A stretch of DNA of 64,000 bases from Herbidospora yilanensis (GTDB lineage: Bacteria; Actinomycetota; Actinomycetes; Streptosporangiales; Streptosporangiaceae): contig NZ_BBXE01000025.1 in assembly GCF_001570565.1 (NCBI RefSeq), positions 124,321 to 188,320 of the forward strand. The letters are read 5' to 3'. A program made the position numbers and the translations under genes. The notes under the pieces are model-generated. The model worked only from the letters and a program-made list of their open reading frames with translations. It was not told the DNA's origin and ran no database searches. Positions 50,720-59,338 of the stretch are shown piece after piece. Position 1 is the stretch's first letter. Every line of letters begins with the position of its first letter.

Positions 50720-51633
50720 AACTCGAAGAAGCCCTCCTGCTCGGGCCCGATCTGGGAGATGTAGATCTCGTCGTATCCGGCGTCGACGAACTGCTGGATC
50801 GCGGCGATGTGCACCTCGGGATCGGGACCGGCCGGCAGGGTCAGGTCGTCGGGCCGGACCAGCGTGGCGAGCTGCTCGAAGTGGCGCGGCAGCGGAAGGA
50901 GCTGGTTGGCCTCCCCCTGGATGCCCTCGGTGGGCCACAGGCGGTGGGCCAGCCGGCGGGCGTCCTCCTCGTCGGTGCCCCAGCAGACCTTCAGGCCCGC
51001 CTGCGCCGGCTTCCCCGCGCCCCCGGCCTTCCGGTACGCCTCCAGCAGTTCCGCGTCCGGCATCACCGACACGAACCCGTCGCCGATCCGGCCCGCGAGC
51101 TCCGCCGAGCCGGGGCCGAAGCCCGAGACGTAGACGGGCGGTGGCTCGTCGGGCAGCGTGTAGAGCCGCGCGTTCTCGACGTCGTAGAACTCGCCGTGAT
51201 GGGTGACCAGGCCGCCCTCCCACAGTTCGCGGATGATCCCCACGGCCTCCTCCAGCATGCGCTGCCGGTCGCCGGACGGGGGCCACGGGTCGCCGAAGAT
51301 GTGCTCGTTGAGGGCTTCGCCCGTGCCGACACCGAGGTGGAAGCGGCCGTCGAGCAGGACCTGCGCGGTCGCCGCGGCCTGCGCCACGATCGCCGGATGG
51401 ATACGGACCAGCGGACAGGTCACCGCCGTCGTCACCGGCAGGGAGACCACCTGGGAGAGCGCGCCGATCACCGACCAGACGAAGGAGCTCTCGCCCTGCT
51501 CGTCGATCCAGGGGTGGAAATGGTCGGAGATCCACAGGCCCTCGAACCCCGCCTGTTCGGCGAGCACGGCCTGTCTGACCAGCTCTTTCGGGCTGTGCTC
51601 TTCGGAACTGAGGAAGTAACCAAAACGTGTCAT
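50686..51633 (-). CDS. F420-dependent LLM-class oxidoreductase (glucose-6-phosphate dehydrogenase-like)
   Basis: A 315-residue TIM-barrel enzyme of the luciferase-like family: FGYFLSSEEHSPKELVRQAV, EGLWISDHFHPWIDEQGESS, VTCPLVRIHPAIVAQAAATA, FHLGVGTGEALNEHIFG. These match F420-dependent glucose-6-phosphate dehydrogenases (Fgd subgroup) and near relatives; whether the substrate is glucose-6-phosphate cannot be decided by eye. F420 use supports an actinobacterial host. ATG 51633 follows GGGGAG. Confidence 0.9.
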   Translation of the reverse strand: MTRFGYFLSSEEHSPKELVRQAVLAEQAGFEGLWISDHFHPWIDEQGESSFVWSVIGALSQVVSLPVTTAVTCPLVRIHPAIVAQAAATAQVLLDGRFHLGVGTGEALNEHIFGDPWPPSGDRQRMLEEAVGIIRELWEGGLVTHHGEFYDVENARLYTLPDEPPPVYVSGFGPGSAELAGRIGDGFVSVMPDAELLEAYRKAGGAGKPAQAGLKVCWGTDEEDARRLAHRLWPTEGIQGEANQLLPLPRHFEQLATLVRPDDLTLPAGPDPEVHIAAIQQFVDAGYDEIYISQIGPEQEGFFEFYESAVLPRFR

Positions 51634-51695
51634 GAAATCTCCCCTGCCCATGTTCCCTGGCGTTAATGACCGCTTCGGGAGGGCAGTCGAGCTTC

Positions 51696-51845
51696 ATGGC
51701 TACTTTGCTCTGGATCATCGCGGTCGTACTCGTCATCGCCGGGATCTACGTGATCCTCGCTCGCCGGGACATCCTCTGGGGGATCGTCCTCATCGTCCTC
51801 GGGTTCCTCGTGGGGCCCGGCGGCGTCAGTATCTTCAACGTATAG
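51696..51845 (+). CDS. Small hydrophobic two-span membrane peptide
   Basis: A 49-residue peptide: MATLLWIIAVVLVIAGIYVI, a short charged turn (LARRDI), then a second span LWGIVLIVLGFLVGPGGVSI ending FNV. GGGAGGG lies 12 bases upstream. Similar tiny Gly-Pro-Gly-ending membrane peptides are common in actinomycetes, but the function is unknown. Confidence 0.7.
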   Translation: MATLLWIIAVVLVIAGIYVILARRDILWGIVLIVLGFLVGPGGVSIFNV

Positions 51846-51863
51846 CGATCATGAAAACACGAC

Positions 51864-51892
51864 GATGGCGGCCGGAACGTCCGGCCGCCATC
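51864..51892. terminator. Terminator between convergent genes
   Basis: GATGGCGGCCGGA (51864-51876) pairs perfectly with TCCGGCCGCCATC (51880-51892) around ACG, with additional CACG/CGTG pairing outside. It lies between the small membrane peptide and the convergent phosphoesterase gene. Confidence 0.8.
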
Positions 51893-51899
51893 ACGTGTT

Positions 51900-52619
51900 C
51901 TAACACTCTTCCGCACCGAGGCAGTAGGTGGCGTAGGCCCGGCTCAGCACCGGCAGCGCCACGTTCCTGACCCGGATGCCGCCCGGGGTCATGCCCTTCT
52001 CGGTGCCCGCGTGGGCGTGGCCGTGGACGATCAGGTCGGCGCCCTCCGCGTCGACCGCCTCGGCGAGCAGATAGCTGCCGAGGAAGGGGTAGATCTCCGG
52101 CGGCTCCCCGGCCAGCGTCTCCTTGACCGGCGAATAGTGGCTGAGCACGACCCGGTATTCGGTGTCGAGGCTCTTCAGCGCGATGCGCCACCGGTCGGCG
52201 ATCTCCCGCGTGTGCCGGACGAACGCCTTGGTCTCGGGCTCCCCGAACTCGCTGGCCGACTTGCCGGCGAAGCCACCGCCGAAGCCCTTGCCCCCGGCGA
52301 CGCCGAGCCGCCCGCCGAGGATCGTCTCGGCGCTGTCGTCGAGGACGATCCCGCCGGCCTCCCGCAGCACGGCGACGATCTCCTGCTCGGCGTCGGAGTG
52401 GTAGTCGTGGTTGCCCAGCACGAAGACGACGGGCACCGGCAGGCCGCGGAACTCCTCCGCGACGATCTTGCCTTCGTCGAGGGTGCCGTGACGGGTCAGG
52501 TCGCCGCCGACCAGCAGGACGTCGGCTCGCTCCTCGATGCCCTCCAGGTGGGGCCGGTAGCCGCCCCGCTGGGCCTCTCCCAGGTGGATGTCGGCGACGG
52601 CCGCGACACGGATGCTCAC
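51900..52619 (-). CDS. Calcineurin-like metallophosphoesterase
   Basis: A 239-residue enzyme with all five metal motifs: DIH (VAAVADIHLGEA), GGD (LLVGGDLTRH), GNHD (VFVLGNHDYHSD), the later His (VVLSHYSPV) and HGHAH (LIVHGHAHAGTE). It hydrolyses a phosphate mono- or diester with two metals; the substrate is unknown. The GTG at 52619 overlaps the BON-gene stop (GTGA), so the two proteins are made together. Confidence 0.92.
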   Translation of the reverse strand: MSIRVAAVADIHLGEAQRGGYRPHLEGIEERADVLLVGGDLTRHGTLDEGKIVAEEFRGLPVPVVFVLGNHDYHSDAEQEIVAVLREAGGIVLDDSAETILGGRLGVAGGKGFGGGFAGKSASEFGEPETKAFVRHTREIADRWRIALKSLDTEYRVVLSHYSPVKETLAGEPPEIYPFLGSYLLAEAVDAEGADLIVHGHAHAGTEKGMTPGGIRVRNVALPVLSRAYATYCLGAEEC

Positions 52620-52861
52620 AGTTGCTCCTCCTCCCCGGGGTCACGGACCTCCACGCAGGTCACCTCGTTGTGGACGGTCAGGCCCGGGGCGGCCTCCCGG
52701 GCCACCTCGGTCAGCAGATGACGCTGGTCGTCACCGGTCACCTGACCCCGCAGGAAGACCTGGTCTCCGCGCACGTCGACCCGGATGCCGAGTTCGTTCG
52801 TCCGGCCGTCCTCCGCGATGGCTTGCTGCACGCGGGCGGCCACATATTGCGGTGTGTCCAT
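52616..52861 (-). CDS. BON-domain protein
   Basis: An 81-residue protein that is essentially one BON domain: YVAARVQQAIAEDGRTNELG, IRVDVRGDQVFLRGQVTGDD, then VHNEVTCVEV. BON domains are thought to bind phospholipid membranes and occur in osmotic and stress proteins; there is no signal peptide. ATG 52861; an upstream ATG at 52921 would add a 20-residue basic tail without a ribosome site. Confidence 0.85.
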   Translation of the reverse strand: MDTPQYVAARVQQAIAEDGRTNELGIRVDVRGDQVFLRGQVTGDDQRHLLTEVAREAAPGLTVHNEVTCVEVRDPGEEEQL

Positions 52862-53136
52862 AGAGAAAACGCCTGCCCGCCGCTTTTCCGGCGAAACAGG
52901 ATGTTTGCTGGACGGCTTCATAGGTTAAAGTGGAGGCAATCTTGTGCCTAGGAAGCAGGCACCTCCCTCGCTGACGCATGCCGTCCCGGAGGTCCCTTGC
53001 TCACCGCACATTCCCCCCATTTCGCCGCGTCTAACCGGCGTGCTCTCCTCCCGGCTCCCGTGACCCCGGACTCGGGCCACCCGTTCGCTCGCGATCCCGC
53101 CCGCGAGCGGGACCAGCCGTTCCCGGAGGTAACCCC
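52862..53136 (+). promoter_or_regulatory. Upstream region and structured leader of the glycan operon
   Basis: A gap of 275 bases. GGAGG...CCTCC encloses GTGCCT (52944-52949) paired with AGGCAC (52957-52962). A second hairpin, TCCCGC paired with GCGGGA, lies near 53093-53110, just ahead of a strong GGAGGT ribosome site for the gene at 53137. The leader could fold, but it does not match a riboswitch I know. Confidence 0.35.
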
Positions 53137-54333
53137 ATGAAGATCGCCATGATCTCGGAGCACGCCAGCCCGCTCGCCTGCGTCGGCACCACTGACGCCG
53201 GAGGCCAGAACGTCCACGTGGACGCCCTGGCCAGAGCGGTCGCGGCACTCGGTCACGAGGTCGTCGTCTACACCCGCCGCGACGACGAGAAGGCGCCCGA
53301 GAGGGTGCGGATCGCGCCCCGCGTCACCGTCGTCCACGTGCCGGCCGGTCCGGCCAGGAAGATCCCGAAGGACGACATCCTCCCGTGGGTGCCGCACTTC
53401 GCGAAGTGGCTGCGGGAGCAGTGGTTGTTCGACCGGCCCGACGTGGTGCACAGCCACTTCTGGATGAGCGGCCTGGCCGCCCTCGGCGCGGCCCGGGACC
53501 TCGGGATCCCGGTCCTGCACACCTACCACGCGCTCGGCTCGGTCAAGCGGCGGCACCAGGGCGCCGAGGACACCAGCCCGGCCGACCGGATCGAGGCCGA
53601 GACCCGGATCGGCCGCGAGGCCGACGCCATCGTCGCGACCTGCACCGACGAGGTCGACGAACTGCGCCGGATGGGGATCAGCCGGCGGCGGGCCCGGGTC
53701 GTGCCGTGCGGCGTCGACCTGGCCCGGTTCAACCCGCACGTCCCGGCACCGGCCACGGCCCGGCCCCGGCTGGTGTCGATCAGCCGCCTGGTGCCCCGCA
53801 AGGGCGTGGCGACGATCATCGAGGCGCTCCGCGGGATCAAGGGCGTGGAGCTCGTGGTGGCCGGCGGGCCGCCCGCCCACTCGCTGCACCACGACCCCGA
53901 GGTGACCCGGCTGCGCTGGCTGGCCCAGCGGAACGGGGTGGCCGACCGGGTCACCTTCACCGGCCAGGTCGGCCGTCAGGACGTGCCCGCGCTGATGCGC
54001 TCGGCCGCCGCCGTCGTCAGCGTGCCCTGGTACGAGCCCTTCGGCATGGTCGCGCTTGAGGCGATGGCCTGCGGGGTGCCGGTGGTCGCGTCGTGCGTGG
54101 GGGGCCAGAAGGAGACCGTGGTCAACGGGATCACCGGCGTGCTGGTGCCGCCGCGCCGGCCCAGCGCGCTGGCCAGGGCGGTGCAGCGGTTGCTGGCCGA
54201 CCCGGTGCGGATGAGCGCGTTCGGCATCGCCGGGGCCGACCGGGCCAGGGCGCGTTACGGCTGGAACAGGATCGCGACGGAGACGGTCGCCGCCTATCGA
54301 GAGGTCGGCGTCCGGTTGGGGGCGACCGCATGA
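53137..54333 (+). CDS. GT4-family glycosyltransferase
   Basis: A 398-residue GT-B fold retaining glycosyltransferase. N-terminal acceptor side: MISEHASPLACVGTTDAGGQ and NVHVDALARAVAALGHEV, as in MshA and sucrose-synthase-like enzymes. C-terminal donor side: RLVSISRLVPRKGVATIIEA and the EX7E-type motif VPWYEPFGMVALEAMACGVP. It transfers a sugar from a nucleotide donor; with HldE nearby the donor may be ADP-heptose or another NDP-sugar. It is coupled to the GT9 gene by ATGA at 54330. Confidence 0.92.
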   Translation: MKIAMISEHASPLACVGTTDAGGQNVHVDALARAVAALGHEVVVYTRRDDEKAPERVRIAPRVTVVHVPAGPARKIPKDDILPWVPHFAKWLREQWLFDRPDVVHSHFWMSGLAALGAARDLGIPVLHTYHALGSVKRRHQGAEDTSPADRIEAETRIGREADAIVATCTDEVDELRRMGISRRRARVVPCGVDLARFNPHVPAPATARPRLVSISRLVPRKGVATIIEALRGIKGVELVVAGGPPAHSLHHDPEVTRLRWLAQRNGVADRVTFTGQVGRQDVPALMRSAAAVVSVPWYEPFGMVALEAMACGVPVVASCVGGQKETVVNGITGVLVPPRRPSALARAVQRLLADPVRMSAFGIAGADRARARYGWNRIATETVAAYREVGVRLGATA

Positions 54334-55253
54334 CGACCGCACTCGTGCTGCGCGCGCAGGGCATCGGCCATCTGCTGACGGCCGTGCCGGCCCTGCGCGC
54401 CCTGCGCCGCAGTGGCATCAGGATCGCCCTGGCCTGCCCGCCGGAGCTGAGCGAACTGGCCGCCCTGACCGGGGTGGTCGACCGGCTCATCCCGGCGTAC
54501 GGCCTGGAGCCGATCATGTGGCCGGGGCTCACCGACCGCGGCTCCGACCTGCCCTTCTTCCCCGAGATCGCGGTGAACCTGCACGGCCGGGGGCCGAGGT
54601 CCACGGAGTTGCTGGCCGACCTGCGGCCCCGGAGGTTGTGGGCGTACGCGGAGGAGGCCTATCCCCCCGGGCCGAAGTGGGACGACGACGAGCACGAGAC
54701 GCGGCGCTGGTGCCGCCTGGTCGAGTGGTACGGCCTGAAGGCCGACCCCCGCGACCTGCTGCTGCCCCCGCCGATGACACCGAGCCCGGCGGCCGGCGCG
54801 GTGGTGATCCACCCGGGCGGGACGGGCCTGTCGCGGCGCTGGCCGCCGGAACGGTTCGCCGAGGTGGCGCGGGCGATGGCCGGAGAGGACCTGCCGGTCG
54901 TCGTGACCGGTTCGCGCAAGGAGCGCCCGCTGGCGCTGCTGGTGGCGACGCAGGCGGTGCTGCCGCCGCAGATCGTGCTGGCGGGCCGGACGTCGCTGCG
55001 GGAGTTGTGCGCGGTCGTGGCCGGGGCGCGGCTGGTGATCAGCTCCGACACGGGGGTGTCCCAGCTCGCGACGGCCTACGGCACCCCGTCGGTGACGATC
55101 TTCGGCCCGGAGCGGCCCGAGCGCTGGGGCCCGCCACGGGAACGGCCCCGCCATCAGGCCCTGCGCGATGGCGCCGACCCGGCGAGCGTGACCACCGCGG
55201 ACGTGCTGAGGGCCGCTTCGGCGGTCCTGAACGACGGCCTGGTCAGGCGCTGA
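54330..55253 (+). CDS. GT9-family heptosyltransferase-like protein
   Basis: A 307-residue GT9 enzyme. N-terminal ALVLRAQGIGHLLTAVPALR is the ADP-heptose:LPS heptosyltransferase start, and the C-terminal donor motifs are VVIHPGGTGLSRRWPPERFA and LVISSDTGVSQLATAYGTPS. It probably transfers a heptose to a glycan at the inner face of the membrane. It overlaps the GT4 gene by ATGA. Its 3' end overlaps the convergent GT9 gene by 11 bases. Confidence 0.9.
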   Translation: MTTALVLRAQGIGHLLTAVPALRALRRSGIRIALACPPELSELAALTGVVDRLIPAYGLEPIMWPGLTDRGSDLPFFPEIAVNLHGRGPRSTELLADLRPRRLWAYAEEAYPPGPKWDDDEHETRRWCRLVEWYGLKADPRDLLLPPPMTPSPAAGAVVIHPGGTGLSRRWPPERFAEVARAMAGEDLPVVVTGSRKERPLALLVATQAVLPPQIVLAGRTSLRELCAVVAGARLVISSDTGVSQLATAYGTPSVTIFGPERPERWGPPRERPRHQALRDGADPASVTTADVLRAASAVLNDGLVRR

Positions 55254-56250
55254 GCAGTTCGCCGGCCTGGGCGGCGACCGCCTCCGCGCCCACGTCGGTC
55301 AGCCACGACACCGGGTGGTCGCAGCCGCCCGGTTCGCGGAGGCCCACCCCTCCGCAGGTCGGGCAGGCCGTCGTCCACGAGATGAGGGGGCGGTGGTGGC
55401 TGCGGGTGAGCGGTCCGGCGTTGATCAGGTCGCCGCACCAGTAGACCCCGACGGTCGGCGTGCCCGTCGCGGCGGCCAGCCGCCGGGGGCCGCTGTCGTT
55501 GGCGATCACCACGTCGCAGGCCGTGTAGAGGGCCGCCAGGCCGCCCGCCGACAACGCGCCGACGACCGGGATCGACCGGGGGATCAGCGCGGCGACCTTC
55601 TCCACCAGGTCGCGTTCGTGCTCCCCGCCGGTCACCGCGACCGGTCGCCCCAGCCGGGCGGCGGCCTCGGCGAAACAGGAGGCGGGCCAGCGGCGGCGGG
55701 CGTCGCGGCCCCCCGGGTGCACCGCGATGAGGCCGCGCGGGAGCTCCCCCAGGACCGACCGCAACTCGGCGTAGTCGTCGCGGGTCACCCGCATGCGCGG
55801 CTCGACGTCGTCGGCGCTCGCCCCGACCAGGCCCGCCACCTCCAGGAACCGCAGGGTCTCGTGCTGGTAGGGGACGTAGGGCACCCAGCGGTCGAGCGGC
55901 TGGGCGTCGTCGCCGCGCAGCCCGGCGGTCACCCGGGCGCCCAGGCCGTTGACGAAGGCGTTGGCGTGGTGCCCGTCGCCGTGCATCTGGAGTGCCAGGT
56001 CGAAGCGGCCGACGAGTTCCGGCGGCGCGCCCGGTGACTCCTCCATGGGCGGCACGGGCACGACGTCGTCGACCGGGCCGGGACGGCCGCGCAGGAACGG
56101 CACCTGCCACTCCCGGCCGAGCAGGGTGATTCTCGCGGCGGGATAGGCACGGCGCAGCGCCTCCACGGCGGGGAGGATCAGCAGCAGGTCACCCAGGGCC
56201 GTGGCCCGCAGAACGGCGATCCGCTCGACGCTCTCGACGATGAGGTTCAT
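55243..56250 (-). CDS. Second GT9-family heptosyltransferase-like protein
   Basis: A 335-residue GT9 enzyme: RIAVLRATALGDLLLILPAV at the N-terminus, ALQMHGDGHHANAFVNGLGA, IAVHPGGRDARRRWPASCFA, and VVIANDSGPRRLAAATGTPT. Near the C-terminus CPTCGG and GGCDHPVSWL form a likely zinc site that is not usual in proteobacterial WaaC/WaaF. It faces the first GT9 gene and diverges from hldE (77-base gap), so all belong to one heptose locus. Confidence 0.9.
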   Translation of the reverse strand: MNLIVESVERIAVLRATALGDLLLILPAVEALRRAYPAARITLLGREWQVPFLRGRPGPVDDVVPVPPMEESPGAPPELVGRFDLALQMHGDGHHANAFVNGLGARVTAGLRGDDAQPLDRWVPYVPYQHETLRFLEVAGLVGASADDVEPRMRVTRDDYAELRSVLGELPRGLIAVHPGGRDARRRWPASCFAEAAARLGRPVAVTGGEHERDLVEKVAALIPRSIPVVGALSAGGLAALYTACDVVIANDSGPRRLAAATGTPTVGVYWCGDLINAGPLTRSHHRPLISWTTACPTCGGVGLREPGGCDHPVSWLTDVGAEAVAAQAGELLSA

Positions 56251-56326
56251 CGCAGGACCTTCTTTGCGGCAGATTCGCTTCGATCGGTTCGGTTTCGGTA
56301 CCCCGGCCCGGTTACCCGAGGGGTCC

Positions 56327-57685
56327 ATGAGCAAACACGCTGCGGTTTTCCCCGCACGCCCCCGGGCAGCAGAGATGCCCATGACGGAAGAGACAGTGCG
56401 CCGCTTCCCCGGCCTCACGGCCGTGGTCGTCGGGGACGTGATGCTCGACTCGTGGCTCCAGGGCCAGGCCAGCCGGATGGCGCAGGAGGCGCCGGTGCCG
56501 GTGGTCAGCGTCGAGCAGATCGAGCACGCCCCCGGGGGCGCGGCCAACACCGCCGCCAATCTCGCCGCGCTCGGTGCCCGCGTGCACCTGGTCGGCGTCG
56601 CCGGCGCCGACCCCGCGGGGACGGCGCTTATCGGAGCCCTCCTTCGCCACGAGGTGGACGGGCCCATCGTCACCCGCAGCCGCCGGACCGCCGTGAAGCG
56701 GCGGGTCATGTCGGGCGGGCAGATCGTGGCACGGTACGACGAGGAGGACCGTTCCCCCATCTCCCCTCAGGTCGAGGGCGAACTGGTCGCCCAGATCCGC
56801 GAGCTGGCCGACGTGGCCCACGTGGTCATCGTCTGCGACTCGGGCGCGGGCGTCTGCACCGAGGAGGTCCGCCGGGCCCTCTCGGACCTGCCGATGCTGG
56901 TCGTGGACGCCTACGACCCCGAACTCTGGCGCGACGCCGGACCGGCCGCCGTGCTGGCCAGGCATGACGCCTGCGACCTCCTCGCGGACGACTGCGCCCC
57001 CATAGTGGTCTCCGACGAGGGCGACGGCGCGGTCGTCCACCGGGAGGGCCGCCCGCCCTACCGGACCAGACCGGCCTCCGGCGACCTCGTGGGCGCGGGG
57101 GCCGGCGACACCTTCACCGCGGTCTTCGCGCTGGCCCTGGCCGCTGGGGCCGATCCGGCGACCGCCGCCGACCTGGCCCAGGCGGGGGCCGACGTCGTCT
57201 CCCGCCGCCCCGGCACGGCGGTCTGCGACGCGGCCGACCTGCTCGCCGAGCTGGGCCGCCCGCGCCCGGCAATGCCGGCCAAGGTCCTGGCCGAACGGGT
57301 CGCCGTCGAACGGGAGCAGGGCCGCCGCATCGTCTTCACCGACGGCTGCTTCGACGTCCTGCACCCCGGTCACGTGACCTGCCTGGAGCAGGCCCGCCGG
57401 TTCGGCGACGTGCTGGTCGTGGGGGTGCGGGACGACCGCAGCGCCGCCCGCAGGAAGGCCCCCGACCGGGTGGTCAACACCGCCGAGGACCGGGCGGCCG
57501 TGCTGGCCGGGCTGGGCTCGGTCGACTACATCACGCTGATCGAGGACGACACCCCGGCGTCCCTGCTGAAGCTCATCCGCCCCGACGTCTACGTCAAGGG
57601 CGGCGGCGGCCACCCCGACCTGCTGCCGGAGGCCCGCCTGGTGCGGGAGCTCGGCGGCGAGGTCCACGTCGTCGAACGGCGATAA
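56327..57685 (+). CDS. hldE: Bifunctional heptose-7-phosphate kinase / heptose-1-phosphate adenylyltransferase
   Basis: A 452-residue fusion. The first 320 residues are a PfkB-type sugar kinase (VVVGDVMLDSWLQGQASRMA, GGAANTAANLAALGARVHLV, catalytic GAGAGDT). The last 130 residues are a cytidylyltransferase-fold adenylyltransferase (IVFTDGCFDVLHPGHVTCLE, DVYVKGGGGH). It converts D-glycero-D-manno-heptose 7-phosphate to the 1,7-bisphosphate and later the 1-phosphate to ADP-heptose. The isomerase (GmhA), phosphatase (GmhB) and epimerase (HldD) are not in the window. ATG 56327 is used; ATG 56378 would remove a 17-residue tail and is possible. Confidence 0.93.
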   Translation: MSKHAAVFPARPRAAEMPMTEETVRRFPGLTAVVVGDVMLDSWLQGQASRMAQEAPVPVVSVEQIEHAPGGAANTAANLAALGARVHLVGVAGADPAGTALIGALLRHEVDGPIVTRSRRTAVKRRVMSGGQIVARYDEEDRSPISPQVEGELVAQIRELADVAHVVIVCDSGAGVCTEEVRRALSDLPMLVVDAYDPELWRDAGPAAVLARHDACDLLADDCAPIVVSDEGDGAVVHREGRPPYRTRPASGDLVGAGAGDTFTAVFALALAAGADPATAADLAQAGADVVSRRPGTAVCDAADLLAELGRPRPAMPAKVLAERVAVEREQGRRIVFTDGCFDVLHPGHVTCLEQARRFGDVLVVGVRDDRSAARRKAPDRVVNTAEDRAAVLAGLGSVDYITLIEDDTPASLLKLIRPDVYVKGGGGHPDLLPEARLVRELGGEVHVVERR

Positions 57686-57715
57686 CGCACGAAATCGGAG
57701 GGTAGGGGATAAATC

Positions 57716-57982
57716 ATGACAGAGCCGAGAAAGACCGAAGAACAGGTCGACGCCCGGGGCAAGCCCATGGTGCCGGCGACGCCGCGCGACGTCGTCCACG
57801 TCAGGCTCGGGTCCTTCGGCCTGGTGATCGCGATCGCCGTGGCGGTGATCGCCGGCCTCAGCGGCGTGTGGTGGCTGATGATCATCGGCATCGTGGCCGC
57901 GGTCGGCATCGGCGTCGACATGTACGTCGCGACCCGCCGCCAGCGCTCGCTGGGCGGCGGCCCGCGCGCCGAGGCCGGCTGA
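57716..57982 (+). CDS. Small two-span membrane protein
   Basis: An 88-residue protein: a hydrophilic N-terminus (TEPRKTEEQVDARGKP), two adjacent spans (SFGLVIAIAVAVIAGLSGV and WWLMIIGIVAAVGIGVDMYV) and a basic tail. GGAGGGTAGGGG precedes ATG 57716. It follows hldE by 30 bases and may be cotranscribed. No family recognised. Confidence 0.7.
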   Translation: MTEPRKTEEQVDARGKPMVPATPRDVVHVRLGSFGLVIAIAVAVIAGLSGVWWLMIIGIVAAVGIGVDMYVATRRQRSLGGGPRAEAG

Positions 57983-58025
57983 CCGGCCGGGGAGGGACCG
58001 GGCCGGGACGTCGCGTCCCGGCCCT

Positions 58026-58112
58026 CGGCTTTTCCCGGCCCGGTTACTCGGCCCGGTTTCACGAGCCGGGTCCCACGAGCCGGGTCCCACGAGCCGGTTT
58101 CACGGCCCGGCT
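58026..58112. repeat. Short degenerate tandem repeat
   Basis: CACGAGCCGGGTCCC and close variants (CACGAGCCGGTTT, GGCCCGGTTT) repeat about four times with a 14-15 base period in the gap between convergent genes. GAGCCGG/CCGGCTC arms may form hairpins and help termination. Confidence 0.6.
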
Positions 58113-58113
58113 C

Positions 58114-58638
58114 TCAGGCGGTGATCGAGAATCGCTCGACCACGACCGAGCTGCGGGTGAACCCGCCGGTCAGGCAGGCTGCGGCCGCCGCGATGAAGTT
58201 GCCGGTGGCCCGGCCGTCGGCGTGGGCGACCCCGCCCTTGAAGGCCCCGGCGGCGACGTCTCCCTCGACCTGGAGGGCCTTGCCCACGCGGCTGAAGGCC
58301 GACTCCGTGATCGTCGACCGGCTGCCGTCGTTCCAGGTGATCGTGACCTTGGCCGAGGCGGGGTCGATCGGCCCCGGGCACTTGCCCGTCACGGTGGCCC
58401 TGACCCGGACGACTCCCCCGGTGATCCGCGGATGCCTGGCCGACTGGCAGGAGCTCAGGTCGCCGGTGCCCCGCACGCGGATGGTCTTCTCGGTGAACGT
58501 CAGCCCGGGAGTGTACCGCAGGTGCAGGTTGCCGGCCAGACAACTGACGCCGCCGATGTCGTCGGCGGCGGCCGGCTGGAGCGGTGTGAGGGCGAGGCCG
58601 GCGGCCAGGGCGACGGCGGACCACAGGAGTGAACGCAT
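58114..58638 (-). CDS. Secreted protein of unknown function
   Basis: A 174-residue exported protein with a clear signal peptide (LLWSAVALAAGLALTPLQPA, cleavage after AAA) and four or more cysteines in the mature part (GVSCLAG, SSCQSA, GKCPGP, AACLTGG), which could form two disulfides. The beta-rich mature region (VRVRATVTGKCPGPIDPASA, VTITWNDGSRSTITESAF) resembles small secreted actinomycete proteins of unknown role. ATG 58638. Confidence 0.82.
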   Translation of the reverse strand: MRSLLWSAVALAAGLALTPLQPAAADDIGGVSCLAGNLHLRYTPGLTFTEKTIRVRGTGDLSSCQSARHPRITGGVVRVRATVTGKCPGPIDPASAKVTITWNDGSRSTITESAFSRVGKALQVEGDVAAGAFKGGVAHADGRATGNFIAAAAACLTGGFTRSSVVVERFSITA

Positions 58639-58813
58639 GGCCTCATCGTCATCGCGGCCCGGCCGCGGAGACCCATGGCCACGCGCGGGCTTTGACGAGG
58701 CGGAGCCGTAACGGAAGGGCTCTTTGACACAGTCACGTTGAGTGCTTGATCTACTACTTCAAGTGAGGAATGGTGATCATGCTCTGATCGACCCTCTCCG
58801 AAGGAAGCGAACC

Positions 58814-59320
58814 ATGTCTTCTATTCGCCGCATGTTGTCCGGCGTCGTCCTGGCCACCACCGTCAGCGCGGGCGTCGCCCTCCCCGTCTCGGCTTCCGCC
58901 CAGGTCGCCGGCCCCGTCTGCGTCGACACCACGAACAGCCGGGCGAACAACACCGAGGTCCGCCTGTGGGCGTGCCTCGACCACGCCAACCAGCGGTTCG
59001 TGATCGACGCCGGGCAGATCAAGGTCAAGGACACCATCGGCACCGCCAGGGAGGTCTGCCTCGACACCACCAACAGCCGGGCCAACAACTCCAAGGTCCG
59101 CCTGTGGACCTGCCTCGACCACCCCAACCAGAAGTTCGTGATCGACGCCGGCCAGATCAAGGTCAAGGACACCATCGGCACCGCCAGGGAGGTCTGCCTC
59201 GACACCACCAACAGCCGGGCCAACAACTCCAAGGTCCGCCTGTGGACCTGCCTCGACCACCCCAACCAGAAGTTCGTGATCGACGCCGGCCAGATCAAGG
59301 TCAAGGACACTCTGGCCTGA
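58814..59320 (+). CDS. Secreted beta-trefoil (ricin B-like) lectin with three near-identical repeats
   Basis: A 168-residue exported protein. Signal peptide to about residue 30 (VVLATTVSAGVALPVSASAQ), then three units of 46, 46 and 42 residues starting at residues 35, 81 and 127. Each reads VC-x-DTTNSRANN...VRLW-x-CLDH, NQ-x-FVIDAGQIKVKDT. This matches the ricin-type trefoil lobe (the QxW motif becomes QxF). Units 2 and 3 are identical at DNA level over about 119 bases. Ricin-B domains bind galactose- or xylose-containing glycans; here it is not attached to an enzyme. ATG 58814 follows GAAGGAAG. Confidence 0.85.
   Translation: MSSIRRMLSGVVLATTVSAGVALPVSASAQVAGPVCVDTTNSRANNTEVRLWACLDHANQRFVIDAGQIKVKDTIGTAREVCLDTTNSRANNSKVRLWTCLDHPNQKFVIDAGQIKVKDTIGTAREVCLDTTNSRANNSKVRLWTCLDHPNQKFVIDAGQIKVKDTLA
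58916..59317 (+). repeat. Three tandem 138-bp coding repeats
   Basis: Units at 58916-59053, 59054-59191 and 59192-59317. Unit 1 differs at several codons; units 2 and 3 are the same for the first 119 bases, including third positions. Such identity points to recent duplication or gene conversion. Confidence 0.9.
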
Positions 59321-59338
59321 TCCGGAGCGGCCGATGAT

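Noticed and set aside
58916..59317. CRISPR-like or satellite array at the lectin repeats
   Set aside because: The repeats are in-frame coding units with no spacers and form protein lobes.
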